From a virus: 33,798 nt of DNA. Shown here piece after piece: positions 15,052 through 23,426 of the stretch. The notes below the pieces were generated by a model, which was not told where the DNA came from, ran no database searches, and saw only the letters and a list, made by a program, of their open reading frames with translations. A program made the position numbers and the translations under genes. The stretch is from the IMG/VR virus record IMGVR_UViG_3300043331_002226, positions 1 through 33,798 of that record. The stretch is one strand, 5' to 3'. Position 1 is the stretch's first letter; every line of letters begins with the position of its first letter.

Positions 15052-15378
15052 ATGGCCGACCTGCGCCCCCCGCTCGCGCCCGCGCTGGCCGGGCTCGGCC
15101 AAGCGGCGACCGTGACCCCGAAGGGCGGGGCGCCGGTCGCCACCCGCCTCATCGTCGCGGGCGTGCCTGCCGACGAGCCGGTGCTCGACGCGGACCCGGA
15201 GGGACGGCCGGATCACCGCTATACCGTCGCCATACCCACGGTCGACGTGCCCGTGCTGCCGCTCGGCAGCACGCTCAAGGCGGATCTCGACGGCAGCGGC
15301 CCCAGGACCTGGACGGTGGAGTGGGCCCGGGCGTTGGGTCGGGACGAGCTCCGCGCGCTCGTGACGGCGGCAGACTGA
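15052..15378 (+). CDS. Head-tail connector-like protein (FII-like by position)
   Basis: A 108-residue beta-rich protein, similar in size to lambda FII (117). It contains RLIVAGVPADEPVLDAD, a central HRYTVAIPTVDVPVLPLGST and a closing DELRALVTAAD. Sequence evidence alone is weak. Position directly after the capsid gene and before the gpZ homologue suggests a head completion or stopper protein. It lies 7 bases after the capsid stop and overlaps the next ATG at its own stop. Confidence 0.5.
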   Translation: MADLRPPLAPALAGLGQAATVTPKGGAPVATRLIVAGVPADEPVLDADPEGRPDHRYTVAIPTVDVPVLPLGSTLKADLDGSGPRTWTVEWARALGRDELRALVTAAD

Positions 15379-15989
15379 TGGACCGCCTGACGATCAGCTT
15401 TGCGGGCATGGAGGACGTCCGGCGGCGCCTGTTCCTCCTTGGTAAGGACGCCCCACGCGCGATTGTCCGGTCGCTCAACCGCACGCTGCAGGCGACCCAG
15501 ACGCGCGCGCTTCGAGAACTGGCCGCCGACACCGGCCTCACGCAGAAGGTCATCCGCCGGTCGCTGGCTGCCCAACGGGCGACGTTCGGCCGCCAGGAGG
15601 CCCTTCTCCAGGTGACCGGTCGACGGATCCCGCTCGTCGCGTTCGGCGCTCGGGGCCCGGAGCCGTCCCGGGGGCGCGGGCGCGGCGTGACGCACCGGCT
15701 CCGGGACGGGACGAGTCCGATCAAGGACGCCTTTTTCGCCACCATGCAGAGCGGCCACCGCGGCGTGTTCAAGCGGATCGGGACGGCGGAGCGGAGGTCT
15801 CGCGGGGCGTGGTCGAAGAACCTGCCCATCGTCGAGCTGCACGGGCCCTCTTTGCCCGGGGTTGTCTCGAAGCCGGAGCTGCTCGAGCCGATGCTGGCGT
15901 TTTCCCGCGAGACCCTCCGGAAGCAGGTGGACCACGAGATCAACTTCCTCGCCAGCCAGGGCCGCCCGGCCCCGGCCGGCGGGAGCTGA
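15378..15989 (+). CDS. Minor tail protein Z homologue
   Basis: A 203-residue protein, near the lambda gpZ size (192). It has family features: RAIVRSLNRTLQATQTRALR, DTGLTQKVIRRSLAAQRAT, a basic Gly/Arg segment, then KDAFFATMQSGHRGVFKRIG and an ending helix. gpZ completes the tail-head junction and is needed for DNA to enter the tail tube. ATG 15378 overlaps the preceding stop (TGATG). Confidence 0.82.
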   Translation: MDRLTISFAGMEDVRRRLFLLGKDAPRAIVRSLNRTLQATQTRALRELAADTGLTQKVIRRSLAAQRATFGRQEALLQVTGRRIPLVAFGARGPEPSRGRGRGVTHRLRDGTSPIKDAFFATMQSGHRGVFKRIGTAERRSRGAWSKNLPIVELHGPSLPGVVSKPELLEPMLAFSRETLRKQVDHEINFLASQGRPAPAGGS

Positions 15990-16002
15990 GGAGCGCACAC
16001 CC

Positions 16003-16500
16003 ATGCTCAGCGGCGTCGTCAAGGTCGTCCTCGGGCTGGTCGAGACGAAGCCGATCGATCTCGGCGCGGGGTCCTTCCCACTCAATCGGGAGTTCGCCTG
16101 GAGGATCACGAACGGAGTGGGGGCGGGCCAGGCGGATCTCATCTGGACGGACACCCGGACGCTGGGAGCTGGCGCGAACGAGGACCTCGACCTGGCGGGG
16201 GTGCTGTCCAGCATCTTCGGCGCGACGCTCGCCGCCGCCCGGCTCAAGGGGCTGTTCGTCGAAGCGGCTGCGGCCAACCCGAACGCGCTGACCCTGTCGC
16301 GGCCGGCGGCCAACGGGATCTCCCTCTTCGCGGCGGCCGGCGACGCGATCACCATCCGCCCGGGCGGCGTCTTCGCCTGGTGGGCGGAGGACGCGACGGC
16401 GGTGCCGATTGCCGGAGGCTCGGCGGACCTCTTGAACCTTCTCGCCGGCGCCGGCGGGAACCATGTCTACGACGTCGTGGTGATCGGAGCCTCCGCCTGA
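16003..16500 (+). CDS. Hypothetical structural protein of the tail module
   Basis: A 165-residue protein of unrecognised family. It is Ala/Gly-rich, with beta strands such as FPLNREFAWRITNGVGAGQA and an ending HVYDVVVIGASA. It has no signal or membrane segment. GAGGAG precedes ATG 16003. It lies between gpZ and a Com-like gene, where lambda has gpU and gpV, so it may be a structural accessory such as a virion surface or terminator protein, but nothing fixes this. Confidence 0.5.
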   Translation: MLSGVVKVVLGLVETKPIDLGAGSFPLNREFAWRITNGVGAGQADLIWTDTRTLGAGANEDLDLAGVLSSIFGATLAAARLKGLFVEAAAANPNALTLSRPAANGISLFAAAGDAITIRPGGVFAWWAEDATAVPIAGGSADLLNLLAGAGGNHVYDVVVIGASA

Positions 16501-16733
16501 TGGGCCTCGCGCTGGCGACGGACGCGCGGTCGGGCCCGGGCGCCACCGGACTGCGGAGCTTCCACTGCTCCGGCTGCGGGCGCCGGCTGTTCGAGTACGC
16601 CGCCGACACGCTGGGGCGCGACGCGGTCATTCGGGTCCGCTGTCGGGACTGCAAGACGACAAGTGAGTTGCGGGGTGCGGATGTCGCCGCGCTCCTCCAC
16701 GCGCTCTCGCACGGAAAGGGGGTGGCGTCGTGA
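16500..16733 (+). CDS. Com-like zinc-ribbon protein
   Basis: A 77-residue protein with CSGCGRRLFEY followed 18 residues later by VRCRDCKTTSEL, giving C-x2-C ... C-x2-C. The spacing and residues resemble Com of phage Mu, a zinc-binding protein that activates mom translation by opening mRNA structure. No Mom-like modification gene is nearby, so a different RNA target or a purely structural role is possible. ATG 16500 overlaps the preceding stop, and the stop overlaps the next GTG. Confidence 0.6.
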   Translation: MGLALATDARSGPGATGLRSFHCSGCGRRLFEYAADTLGRDAVIRVRCRDCKTTSELRGADVAALLHALSHGKGVAS

Positions 16734-17152
16734 GCCAGTTCGCGAAGGGCACACAGCTCAAGGTCGGCAACGGCGCGAGCCCCGAGGTGTTCACGCTCAT
16801 CCCGCACATCCGGTCGGTGGAGGGCCCGCCCCTCGAGCGCGACGAGCTGGAGTCGACGACTCACGACACCCCGGAGAACCTGCGCGACTGGGTGCCGGGC
16901 CTGCTGGACATTGGGCTCATCTCGTTCGAGTTCCAGTGGGTGCCAGGGCAGGCGCTTCACGCGCAGCTCATCAGCGACGCGATGACGGGGACGGAGCGGA
17001 ACTATCAGCTCGTCTACCCCGACGCCGGCAACTGGACGATCTCCTTCCGTGGCTTCGTGAAGAGCATCTCCCCCGCGGCGCCGTTCGACCAGCTGCTCAC
17101 CCGATCCGCCCAGATCCGGATCAAGGGCGACCCCGTCCCGATCATCACCTAA
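16730..17152 (+). CDS. Major tail tube protein
   Basis: A 140-residue protein with the tube-protein pattern: an early beta segment (FTLIPHIRSVEGPPLERDEL), ESTTHDTPENLRDW, then a long beta run FRGFVKSISPAAPFDQL and a closing TRSAQIRIKGDPVPI. Similar lambda gpV-like proteins polymerise in hexameric rings around the tape measure. It precedes the chaperone pair and tape measure, as expected. GTG 16730 overlaps the Com-like stop. No C-terminal Ig-like domain is present. Confidence 0.78.
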   Translation: MSQFAKGTQLKVGNGASPEVFTLIPHIRSVEGPPLERDELESTTHDTPENLRDWVPGLLDIGLISFEFQWVPGQALHAQLISDAMTGTERNYQLVYPDAGNWTISFRGFVKSISPAAPFDQLLTRSAQIRIKGDPVPIIT

Positions 17153-17217
17153 CACGGCGCCGGGGCCACCGGCGCAGCGCGCCCGGGGTGGGCGCAGAGC
17201 GCCAGAGAGGATGAACG

Positions 17218-17598
17218 ATGGCGACGCTGATCCTGAACGGCACCGCCCGGGACCTCCGGCTCGACTACCCGGCCCTCCGTGACGCCGAGGCGCAGATGGC
17301 ACGGTCCGTCCTGCCCCGCTCCATCCTCGAGGTCGCGGGCCGGCACGGCTCCTTCTTTCGGATCGACGAGCTGGCCAGCCTCTGCTGGGCGGCGTGGCGG
17401 CGCGATGACCCCAAGCTGACCCCGGCGGCGGTCCATGCGCTGTTCGAGCAATACCTGGGCGAGGGCGGCGATCTCCTGACGATCCAGCAGGCCGTGACCG
17501 ACGCCCTCCTGGAGGCCGGGCTGGTGACCCGTGAGGGGGGGGCACCGCGCCCTCCGAAGGCGGGGGCGACGCCGGCCCCCGCAGCCTCGCAGAGTTGA
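17218..17598 (+). CDS. Tail assembly chaperone, gpG-like
   Basis: A 126-residue protein with an N-terminal beta strand (MATLILNGTARDLRLDYPAL), a helical core (LTPAAVHALFEQYLGEGGDL) and a variable Pro/Ala tail after the G8 run at 17535-17542. Position between tube and tape-measure genes, plus the -1 slippery heptamer, fits lambda gpG. gpG-type chaperones coat the tape measure and recruit tube subunits. GAGAGGA precedes ATG 17218. The downstream frame is open from the G-run onward, so a G-T fusion is expected at low frequency. Confidence 0.75.
   Translation: MATLILNGTARDLRLDYPALRDAEAQMARSVLPRSILEVAGRHGSFFRIDELASLCWAAWRRDDPKLTPAAVHALFEQYLGEGGDLLTIQQAVTDALLEAGLVTREGGAPRPPKAGATPAPAASQS
17535..17541 (+). 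promoter_or_regulatory. Programmed -1 ribosomal frameshift site
   Basis: In the gpG frame the codons GAG GGG GGG GCA give the slippery heptamer G-GGG-GGG. A -1 slip enters the gpT frame, which is open with no stop from here to 17969. Slippage yields a continuous Ala/Gly-rich linker then RSLAELIAQHEALAYDLGLR, matching the gpT domain. Lambda uses GGGAAAG at the same place. A downstream GC-rich stem (GGCGGGGGC/GCCGGCCCC region) could stimulate it. Confidence 0.75.
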
Positions 17599-17969
17599 TC
17601 GCCCAGCATGAAGCGCTGGCGTATGACCTGGGGCTCCGGCCGTGGGAGTTCTGGCAGTGCACGCCGGCGGAGCTGGACCGGCTCGTCCAGGCCGAGGTGC
17701 GGCGCCGGAGCCGTCAGGCGGACGCCCGTGCGTGGATGGTCGCGCACGTGATGGCCGCGCTCGGGACGGTGCCCAAGGGCCTCCGGCGCGTGGACCAGGT
17801 GCAGCACTGGCTCCTCGGTCGCGCGCCCGGGACGGTGCCGGGTGAGGCCCGCGCCGCGGCGCCGACCGGCGCGATGTCCCCCATGCAGAGCGCCGAGTAC
17901 GCGGCCCTGTGGGTTCGCGCCCTGGGCGGGCAGGATCGCCGGTCGGGAGCGACGGGTGGCGAACGGTAA
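17595..17969 (+). CDS. Tail assembly chaperone, gpT-like, expressed by -1 frameshift
   Basis: A 124-residue reading frame whose only early start is a TTG overlapping the gpG-like stop. It is more likely translated as the C-terminal half of a frameshifted G-T fusion. The conserved part is IAQHEALAYDLGLRPWEFWQ then CTPAELDRLVQAEVRRR, typical of gpT-like domains. It binds tube subunits or the tape measure during assembly. The frame is open upstream to the G-run at 17535. It overlaps the tape measure start by 14 bases. Confidence 0.75.
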   Translation: MIAQHEALAYDLGLRPWEFWQCTPAELDRLVQAEVRRRSRQADARAWMVAHVMAALGTVPKGLRRVDQVQHWLLGRAPGTVPGEARAAAPTGAMSPMQSAEYAALWVRALGGQDRRSGATGGER

Positions 17970-19653
17970 TCACGAGGTCACCATTCGCTTCCGCGCCGAC
18001 AGTGCGGACGCGATTGCCAAGGTCGAGAAGCTCGCCGACTCCATCGACCGCGCCTTCGGGAAGGTCGCGGCGAAGTCGAAGGAGCTGAACACCACCCTCG
18101 GCCGCGGGTTCCTCGAGCAGTTTGACAAGAAGGCCGGCGAGGTGGCGAAGCCGGGCGGCAGCCTGGACGTCCTCGACCGGACCGTCTCCCGGGCCGCCGA
18201 CCGCGTCTTCCCGGGCCTCGGCAACGTGGTCCAGACCGCGACGCGGGCGCTCGGCGCCTTCGGCCTCACGACCGGCGGCCTGATCGTCGGCGGCGCCTTG
18301 CTCTCGCGCCATCTCAAGCAGCAGGCCGAGGCCTGGTCGGCCCTGTCGGCCAAGATCACCGAGGCCAACCAGTCGATGGCGGGCACGCCCGGCCGCATGG
18401 CCCGGGGGCGCGACATCAGCGCCGCGCTGGCCCGCGGGGACGAGATGGGGGCGGCGACCCTCACGAGCCAGGGCGAGCTCCAGGCCCTGGCCGAGGCGCG
18501 CGACAAGCAGATCGCGGCGGCCGAAGAGGCGAACCGGAAGGTCCGCGAGGGCTTCGGGGCCCTGACGCTCCACAAGCTCGGCCTGATCTCTACCGTCACG
18601 CAAGCCGACTTGGAGATGAACGTCGAGCGGTCGAAGGCGACGGTCGAGTACACAGAGAAGGCTGCCGAGGTCGAACGCCGGCTCGGCGAGAAGCGGACCG
18701 AGCTGGCGAAGCGGGCGGAGGAGGAGGCCAAGCGGGTCTCGCTGGCCTGGCAGCAGTCGGAGCTGGACCGGCTGCGGACGAGCGAGGACATCGCCCGCCA
18801 GCTCGACCGAGGCCGCGGCGCGGCCCGGATCGAGGCTCGGGCGGCCGCCGGCCGCGCGACGGGCAACCCGCTGGTCGCCGTCGAGACCAGCCGGGACAGC
18901 GCCGCCGCGTCCCTGACGCAGGCCTTCGAGGACCAGATCCGGCAGTGGGACGAGCTGGTGCTCAAGGGCCAGATGCTCGACACCGACTTCTTCCGGAAGC
19001 GGCAGGAGCTTCTCGACCTCACGAACCAGAAGCTCGCGACCCTGTTCACCGACACCGAGACGCAGGCCCGGACGGCGAGCACGAACATCGACAGCACTCT
19101 AAGCGCCCTGACCGAGAAGCTCGGGCCGCAGTTCGAGAATCTCCAGGAGCGGCTTCGGATGAAGGGCCTCATCCGCGAGAGCGCGGCCGAGTTCAGCGCA
19201 CTCGCGACCGCCTTCCAGCAGGGCGACGTCCGGGCCGACGAGGCGAACGAGGCGATCCGCCTCATGACGGAACGGCTGACCGCCCAGGGCATCAAGATCG
19301 ACGACATTGCCCGGGTGGTACCGCCCGTCCTGTCGAACCTGACGAGCCTCTTCCGGTCGAGCAGCCAGGCGGTCGGCGAGATGGCCGATGAGGTCGGGGC
19401 GGTCCAGACCGCGACGAACCAGCTCTCGACGCAGCCGCTGGTCGTCGTGCAGGACTCGTGGCGGCAGCTCACGGAGCAGGCCCGCGGCTACCTCCAGGTC
19501 ATCCACGACATCAACCGCACGGGGGTCCTCACGCCCCGGGGTGGCCTGGCCGAGTTCCCGAATCCTGAGGGCGCGGGCCAGGGCCGGTCCCCCGGGGTGG
19601 AAGGGACCGCGGCCGCGATCGCCGACGGCCAGCGGCGTGGGGCGATTCCCTGA
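17956..19653 (+). CDS. Tape measure protein
   Basis: A 565-residue, strongly helical protein. It starts NGNHEVTIRFRADSADAIAK, has a hydrophobic stretch GAFGLTTGGLIVGGALLS near residue 100, and long coiled-coil regions (EEAKRVSLAWQQSELDRLRT). The last 60 residues are Gly/Pro-rich. Tape measure proteins set tail length at roughly 0.15 nm per residue, so about 85 nm is expected here, an inference. GTG 17956 overlaps the gpT frame. The gene is short for a siphovirus of this class but uninterrupted. Confidence 0.82.
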   Translation: MANGNHEVTIRFRADSADAIAKVEKLADSIDRAFGKVAAKSKELNTTLGRGFLEQFDKKAGEVAKPGGSLDVLDRTVSRAADRVFPGLGNVVQTATRALGAFGLTTGGLIVGGALLSRHLKQQAEAWSALSAKITEANQSMAGTPGRMARGRDISAALARGDEMGAATLTSQGELQALAEARDKQIAAAEEANRKVREGFGALTLHKLGLISTVTQADLEMNVERSKATVEYTEKAAEVERRLGEKRTELAKRAEEEAKRVSLAWQQSELDRLRTSEDIARQLDRGRGAARIEARAAAGRATGNPLVAVETSRDSAAASLTQAFEDQIRQWDELVLKGQMLDTDFFRKRQELLDLTNQKLATLFTDTETQARTASTNIDSTLSALTEKLGPQFENLQERLRMKGLIRESAAEFSALATAFQQGDVRADEANEAIRLMTERLTAQGIKIDDIARVVPPVLSNLTSLFRSSSQAVGEMADEVGAVQTATNQLSTQPLVVVQDSWRQLTEQARGYLQVIHDINRTGVLTPRGGLAEFPNPEGAGQGRSPGVEGTAAAIADGQRRGAIP

Positions 19654-20402
19654 TGCCCGCCCCCATCCTCCTCCCCACGAACCGCCTGGAGGCCGGCACC
19701 GTCACGGTCACGGGCGCCGCGGCCGGGAAGCCGAAGGAGCGCCTGTTCGACCGGGACATCACGCTCCCGTGGGTGGACAGCAGCGCCAGCGGCAACCGGG
19801 ATGTGAAGCTCGACCTCGGCCCCGGTACGACCCTGGCGATCGACACGCTCGTCCTGGCCGCCGGCCACAACCTGACCGGCGTCTCGTGCGCGTGGGCGTC
19901 GTCGCCGGATGACGCCGTCTACACGGACCGGGCGACGTTCGCCCCGGCCAGCGCGGCCCTCGTCCGGCAGGCCTTCGCCAGCCAGACGTTCCGGTACTGG
20001 CGCTTTCGGATGGCCTCGCCCGGCGTCCCGCCGTCGATCCCGGAGCTCTTCGCAAGCCTGGCCGTCGCGCTCCCGGACGCCCCCGCGCTCGGCGGAGACG
20101 ACGGCCTCCGGGCCAACGTCCTCGACCACGAGAGCTATGCCGGCTACGTGTGGTCCCTGAAGCGCGGCGCCGAGCGCTGGGTCGCGCGGTACCCGTTCCC
20201 GCTGCTCCCCGCGGCCGACAAGACGGCGCTCCTGGCCGCGTTCTCGGCGCTCGCCGGGGGGGCCAAGGCGTTCTACCTGGTGGACCGCGAGGGCACGACC
20301 CGCTGGGCCCGCTGGCCCGCCCGAGAGCCGCGCTTCCGGTCGGTCGGGACGGGTCAGGGCGTCCACTACAGCGGCGTCCTCGAGCTGGAAGAGGCGCTGT
20401 GA
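19653..20402 (+). CDS. Distal/minor tail protein, hypothetical
   Basis: A 249-residue beta-rich protein with DVKLDLGPGTTLAIDTLVLA, a galactose-binding-like pattern, then TFRYWRFRMASPG and FPLLPAADKTALLAAF, and an ending GVHYSGVLELEEAL. Position straight after the tape measure is where distal tail proteins lie. No family is confidently recognised. ATG overlaps the tape-measure stop, and the stop overlaps the next GTG. Confidence 0.5.
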   Translation: MPAPILLPTNRLEAGTVTVTGAAAGKPKERLFDRDITLPWVDSSASGNRDVKLDLGPGTTLAIDTLVLAAGHNLTGVSCAWASSPDDAVYTDRATFAPASAALVRQAFASQTFRYWRFRMASPGVPPSIPELFASLAVALPDAPALGGDDGLRANVLDHESYAGYVWSLKRGAERWVARYPFPLLPAADKTALLAAFSALAGGAKAFYLVDREGTTRWARWPAREPRFRSVGTGQGVHYSGVLELEEAL

Positions 20403-23400
20403 AGACGTTCAGTGCCCTGGCCGAGACCGCCCGCACCCGCCGGTGGGCCGAGCTGGACCTCCTCTTCGAGTGGCAATTGTTCAGGGACAAGTTCGGGGCC
20501 AGCCCCAGCAGCATCACCCTCCGGATGCGCGCGGCCGCGGCCGTCTCGGTCATCGGGCAGGAGTGGCTGCCGCTGGTCCAGAACATCGAGGCGATCGGCG
20601 ATGCCCTCGACGCCCTGGAGACCGGCGGCACGAACGCCACGCTCGACCTGGTCCTGAGCAACACGACCCGGATCGACACCGCGGCCGTGAGCGCGGCCCG
20701 GCTCGCCGATCTCCTCCGCGTCGGCCTGAACGGCGGCGCCGGGACCTACGACGTCCAGTTCAGCGAGCTGCTGATCAAGCTGCTCCTGGTTCCGGGTGGC
20801 GCCGCCGGCGACGCGGTCACGCTCTTCCGCCTGCAGGGGGAGGAGGTGGTGGGCCTCACCCACGACCAGCTCACGGTCCACTTCTCGGGCGTGGAGCTGG
20901 GCCTCGAGGACCTCGACGACCTCTACCGCATCAGCACGGCCGACTTCCCCCTGTGCGACCCCGACGTGGTCGGCGAGCCGATCACGCCGGTGATCGGGAG
21001 CGTCACCGAGGTCCCCGCCCAGGGGCTCGTCAGTGGGATCGTCCACAAGCTGGCCCTGGACATCACGGCGACGGACCCGCCGACCGGCGGCGCGCTGCCG
21101 GTGTCCGACCTCGACCTCCTGGTCCGGATGCCGGTCACCGGGACGATCCAGACCGACGAGGAGCGGATCACCTACACGGGCCGGGATCTCAATGGCCTGA
21201 CCTTCACCGGGATCGTCCGGGGGGCCTTCGGTGACGCGCCGCAGCCTCACACCAAGGGCGCCGTCGTCTTCCAGGTCCTGAGTGAGTACGTGCTCGGGCT
21301 CGGGTGCAACCTCGGGGCGCTCCCCACGAAGGGCGTGCTGCGAGTCAAGTCGGACGGCGCCCTGGTGGCCCCCACGAGCTACACGGTCGAGCTGGCGAAT
21401 ACGACGGTCAAGCCCGGCCGGAGCCTGGTCCTGCTGCGCTTCCCCGTGAAGCCGATTATCAAGAAGCAGATCCAGCTCGCCGTCGAGGACACGATCATCG
21501 TCCAGGACACGATCAACGTCGATGACTCGGTGCCCCTCGGCGACTCCATCGGCGTCGTGGACTCGCCCTTCATCAACACGCACGGGGCGGAGCAGGTGGC
21601 GGTCCGGCTTCCGATCACCCCATTCCCGCTCACGCTGGCGTTGAACTTCCACACCGGGATCGCGGAGTCGGCCGCGCCGTTCTTCTCGACCGGCCCGATC
21701 CCCATGCCGCAGTTCCCGCCCGGCAGCGGCGGCACGATCCTCGTGATCTGGGAGATCGCGTGGGAGTTCGCGCAGAACTCCGTCGGCGGACCCCAGGTCG
21801 ACCAGATGGCCAGCGTCCGGCTGACGTGGAACACGCTCCCCAGCGGGGCGCTCGTCACGTTCTTCCTCCGGAACGGCGCGCCGAACGTCCAGTCGTTCCC
21901 GAGCCACCCGATTGACACCCGCCCGCTGTTCATCACGCAGGTTGTGAGCCCGAGCGCGTACCCGACGCATACAGTGTTCACGCTGCGGCAGTGGGCGTCG
22001 TCGATCGGACTCCCGGCCGGCAACGCCGGGACGCAGCCGACGATCATCCGGATCACCAGCGTCAAGGCCACCGTCCACCGGACCCTACCGATCGACCGGA
22101 TCCCCGCGAGCAAGGCGGGGACGGTGGTGAAGCAGCGCCCGGCGATCAAGATCGGGCAGGCGGTGAAGGTCGGCGGCGTCCAGCTCGTCGGCAACACCTC
22201 CGCCGAGACCGTCCTCGGCACCATCACGGCCGACGTCGAGGGCCTGACCGACGACGGGAGCGGGACCATCAGCAGCTTCGTCGGCGGACCGGGCGCGTCC
22301 CAGCTCCTCCGTCATCCCGCCGAGGTGACCTACGCCCTGATGCGCGAGGTCTACGGCGAGACCACCCCGGCGAACTTCCATCAGGCGCGCTGGCAGGCGA
22401 CCCGCACGGCCCAGGTCGCCCAGGGCTACACCTGGGGCTTCAAGTGGTCGCCGCTCCGGTGGTCCGAGTTCCGGCGCCTGGCGGGCCTCCAGGGCTTCGC
22501 CGATCTCTTCCAGGAAGGCGGGCAGTGGATCTACGCCTACCGGGCGTTCGGGGCGCCCGTCGTGACCTTCGACGGCCGGAACACGATCGGCCCGCCGGCC
22601 GTGTCCTGGACGCCCCGGACCGAGCTCGTGACGGCCCTGGTCGCCCCCTACGACTGGGACCCGGCCGCCCAGCGCTACCGCGCCAGCGTGGAGCGGCGCT
22701 CGACCCGGCACGCCGAGCGGTCTGGGATCCGCCGGCGGCAGGACGCCAAGACCCGCGAGGTGACGGACCTGCCGCTCCCCTGGGTGCGGGACGTGAACAC
22801 CGCCCATCGGCTCGCGACGGCCTGGCTCGAGCAGCTCGAGCAGCCCCGGATGCGGGTGACCTGTGCCGGACCGTGGGAGAGCCTGGTGCTCGAGAAGGCC
22901 GACATCATCGCCCTGGACCTCACGGCCTGGCCGCACCTCACGCCGTTCGGCAACGTGGGCTTGGCGATCCGGGGGAAGCGCTACCGCCTGGCCCAGGGGC
23001 TCGTCGAGTTCGACGCCGTCGAGCTGGACCAGCTCCCGTCCGAGGTCCAGAAGCTGGCGGCCTACTTCCTCCGCCACACGGCGACGCCGCAGCGCGGCGC
23101 CACCTACCGGCTGCTGCTGACCAAGGACCAGGTCAAGGGCGCGACCTACCGGCTCGTCACGGCGGCCGAGCTGGCCTGCCTGGCCGAGTTCCGGCTGACC
23201 CTCGAGCAGACCCCGGAGAAGGCCGGCGAGTACCGGCTCCAGCCGATCCTCACCACGACCCTGTCGGCGGCCTACTCGATCGCCACCGCCTACGACAGCG
23301 GCGTCCTGTACGACGGGACCGCGTTCTACGACGGGCAGCAGGACGTGTTCAACGCCTACGACGGGGGGCCGAACGGCATCCTCTACGACGCCGAGGAGAC

Positions 23401-23413
23401 CTATGACCTGTAG
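20399..23413 (+). CDS. Large tail tip / baseplate hub-type protein
   Basis: A 1004-residue protein. The N-terminal region (LLFEWQLFRDKFGASPSSIT) starts a structural part with beta domains. Around residues 360-385 is a repeated Asp-rich motif (EDTIIVQDTINVDDSVPLGD). The C-terminal half resembles tail hub proteins: HPAEVTYALMREVYGETTPA, LAGLQGFADLFQEGGQW, then WVRDVNTAHRLATAWLEQLE and DIIALDLTAWPHLTPFGNVG. Near the end, Tyr-Asp repeats (YDGTAFYDGQQDVFNAYDGG) look fibre-like. It follows the distal tail gene and likely occupies the tail tip. GTG 20399 overlaps the preceding stop; an upstream extension in the same frame is rejected as it lies within the previous gene. Confidence 0.65.
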   Translation: MKTFSALAETARTRRWAELDLLFEWQLFRDKFGASPSSITLRMRAAAAVSVIGQEWLPLVQNIEAIGDALDALETGGTNATLDLVLSNTTRIDTAAVSAARLADLLRVGLNGGAGTYDVQFSELLIKLLLVPGGAAGDAVTLFRLQGEEVVGLTHDQLTVHFSGVELGLEDLDDLYRISTADFPLCDPDVVGEPITPVIGSVTEVPAQGLVSGIVHKLALDITATDPPTGGALPVSDLDLLVRMPVTGTIQTDEERITYTGRDLNGLTFTGIVRGAFGDAPQPHTKGAVVFQVLSEYVLGLGCNLGALPTKGVLRVKSDGALVAPTSYTVELANTTVKPGRSLVLLRFPVKPIIKKQIQLAVEDTIIVQDTINVDDSVPLGDSIGVVDSPFINTHGAEQVAVRLPITPFPLTLALNFHTGIAESAAPFFSTGPIPMPQFPPGSGGTILVIWEIAWEFAQNSVGGPQVDQMASVRLTWNTLPSGALVTFFLRNGAPNVQSFPSHPIDTRPLFITQVVSPSAYPTHTVFTLRQWASSIGLPAGNAGTQPTIIRITSVKATVHRTLPIDRIPASKAGTVVKQRPAIKIGQAVKVGGVQLVGNTSAETVLGTITADVEGLTDDGSGTISSFVGGPGASQLLRHPAEVTYALMREVYGETTPANFHQARWQATRTAQVAQGYTWGFKWSPLRWSEFRRLAGLQGFADLFQEGGQWIYAYRAFGAPVVTFDGRNTIGPPAVSWTPRTELVTALVAPYDWDPAAQRYRASVERRSTRHAERSGIRRRQDAKTREVTDLPLPWVRDVNTAHRLATAWLEQLEQPRMRVTCAGPWESLVLEKADIIALDLTAWPHLTPFGNVGLAIRGKRYRLAQGLVEFDAVELDQLPSEVQKLAAYFLRHTATPQRGATYRLLLTKDQVKGATYRLVTAAELACLAEFRLTLEQTPEKAGEYRLQPILTTTLSAAYSIATAYDSGVLYDGTAFYDGQQDVFNAYDGGPNGILYDAEETYDL

Positions 23414-23426
23414 GGAGGCATGACCG

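Noticed and set aside
20366-22078. Long minus-strand frame opposite the tail tip gene
   Set aside because: Same shadow pattern caused by high GC third positions.
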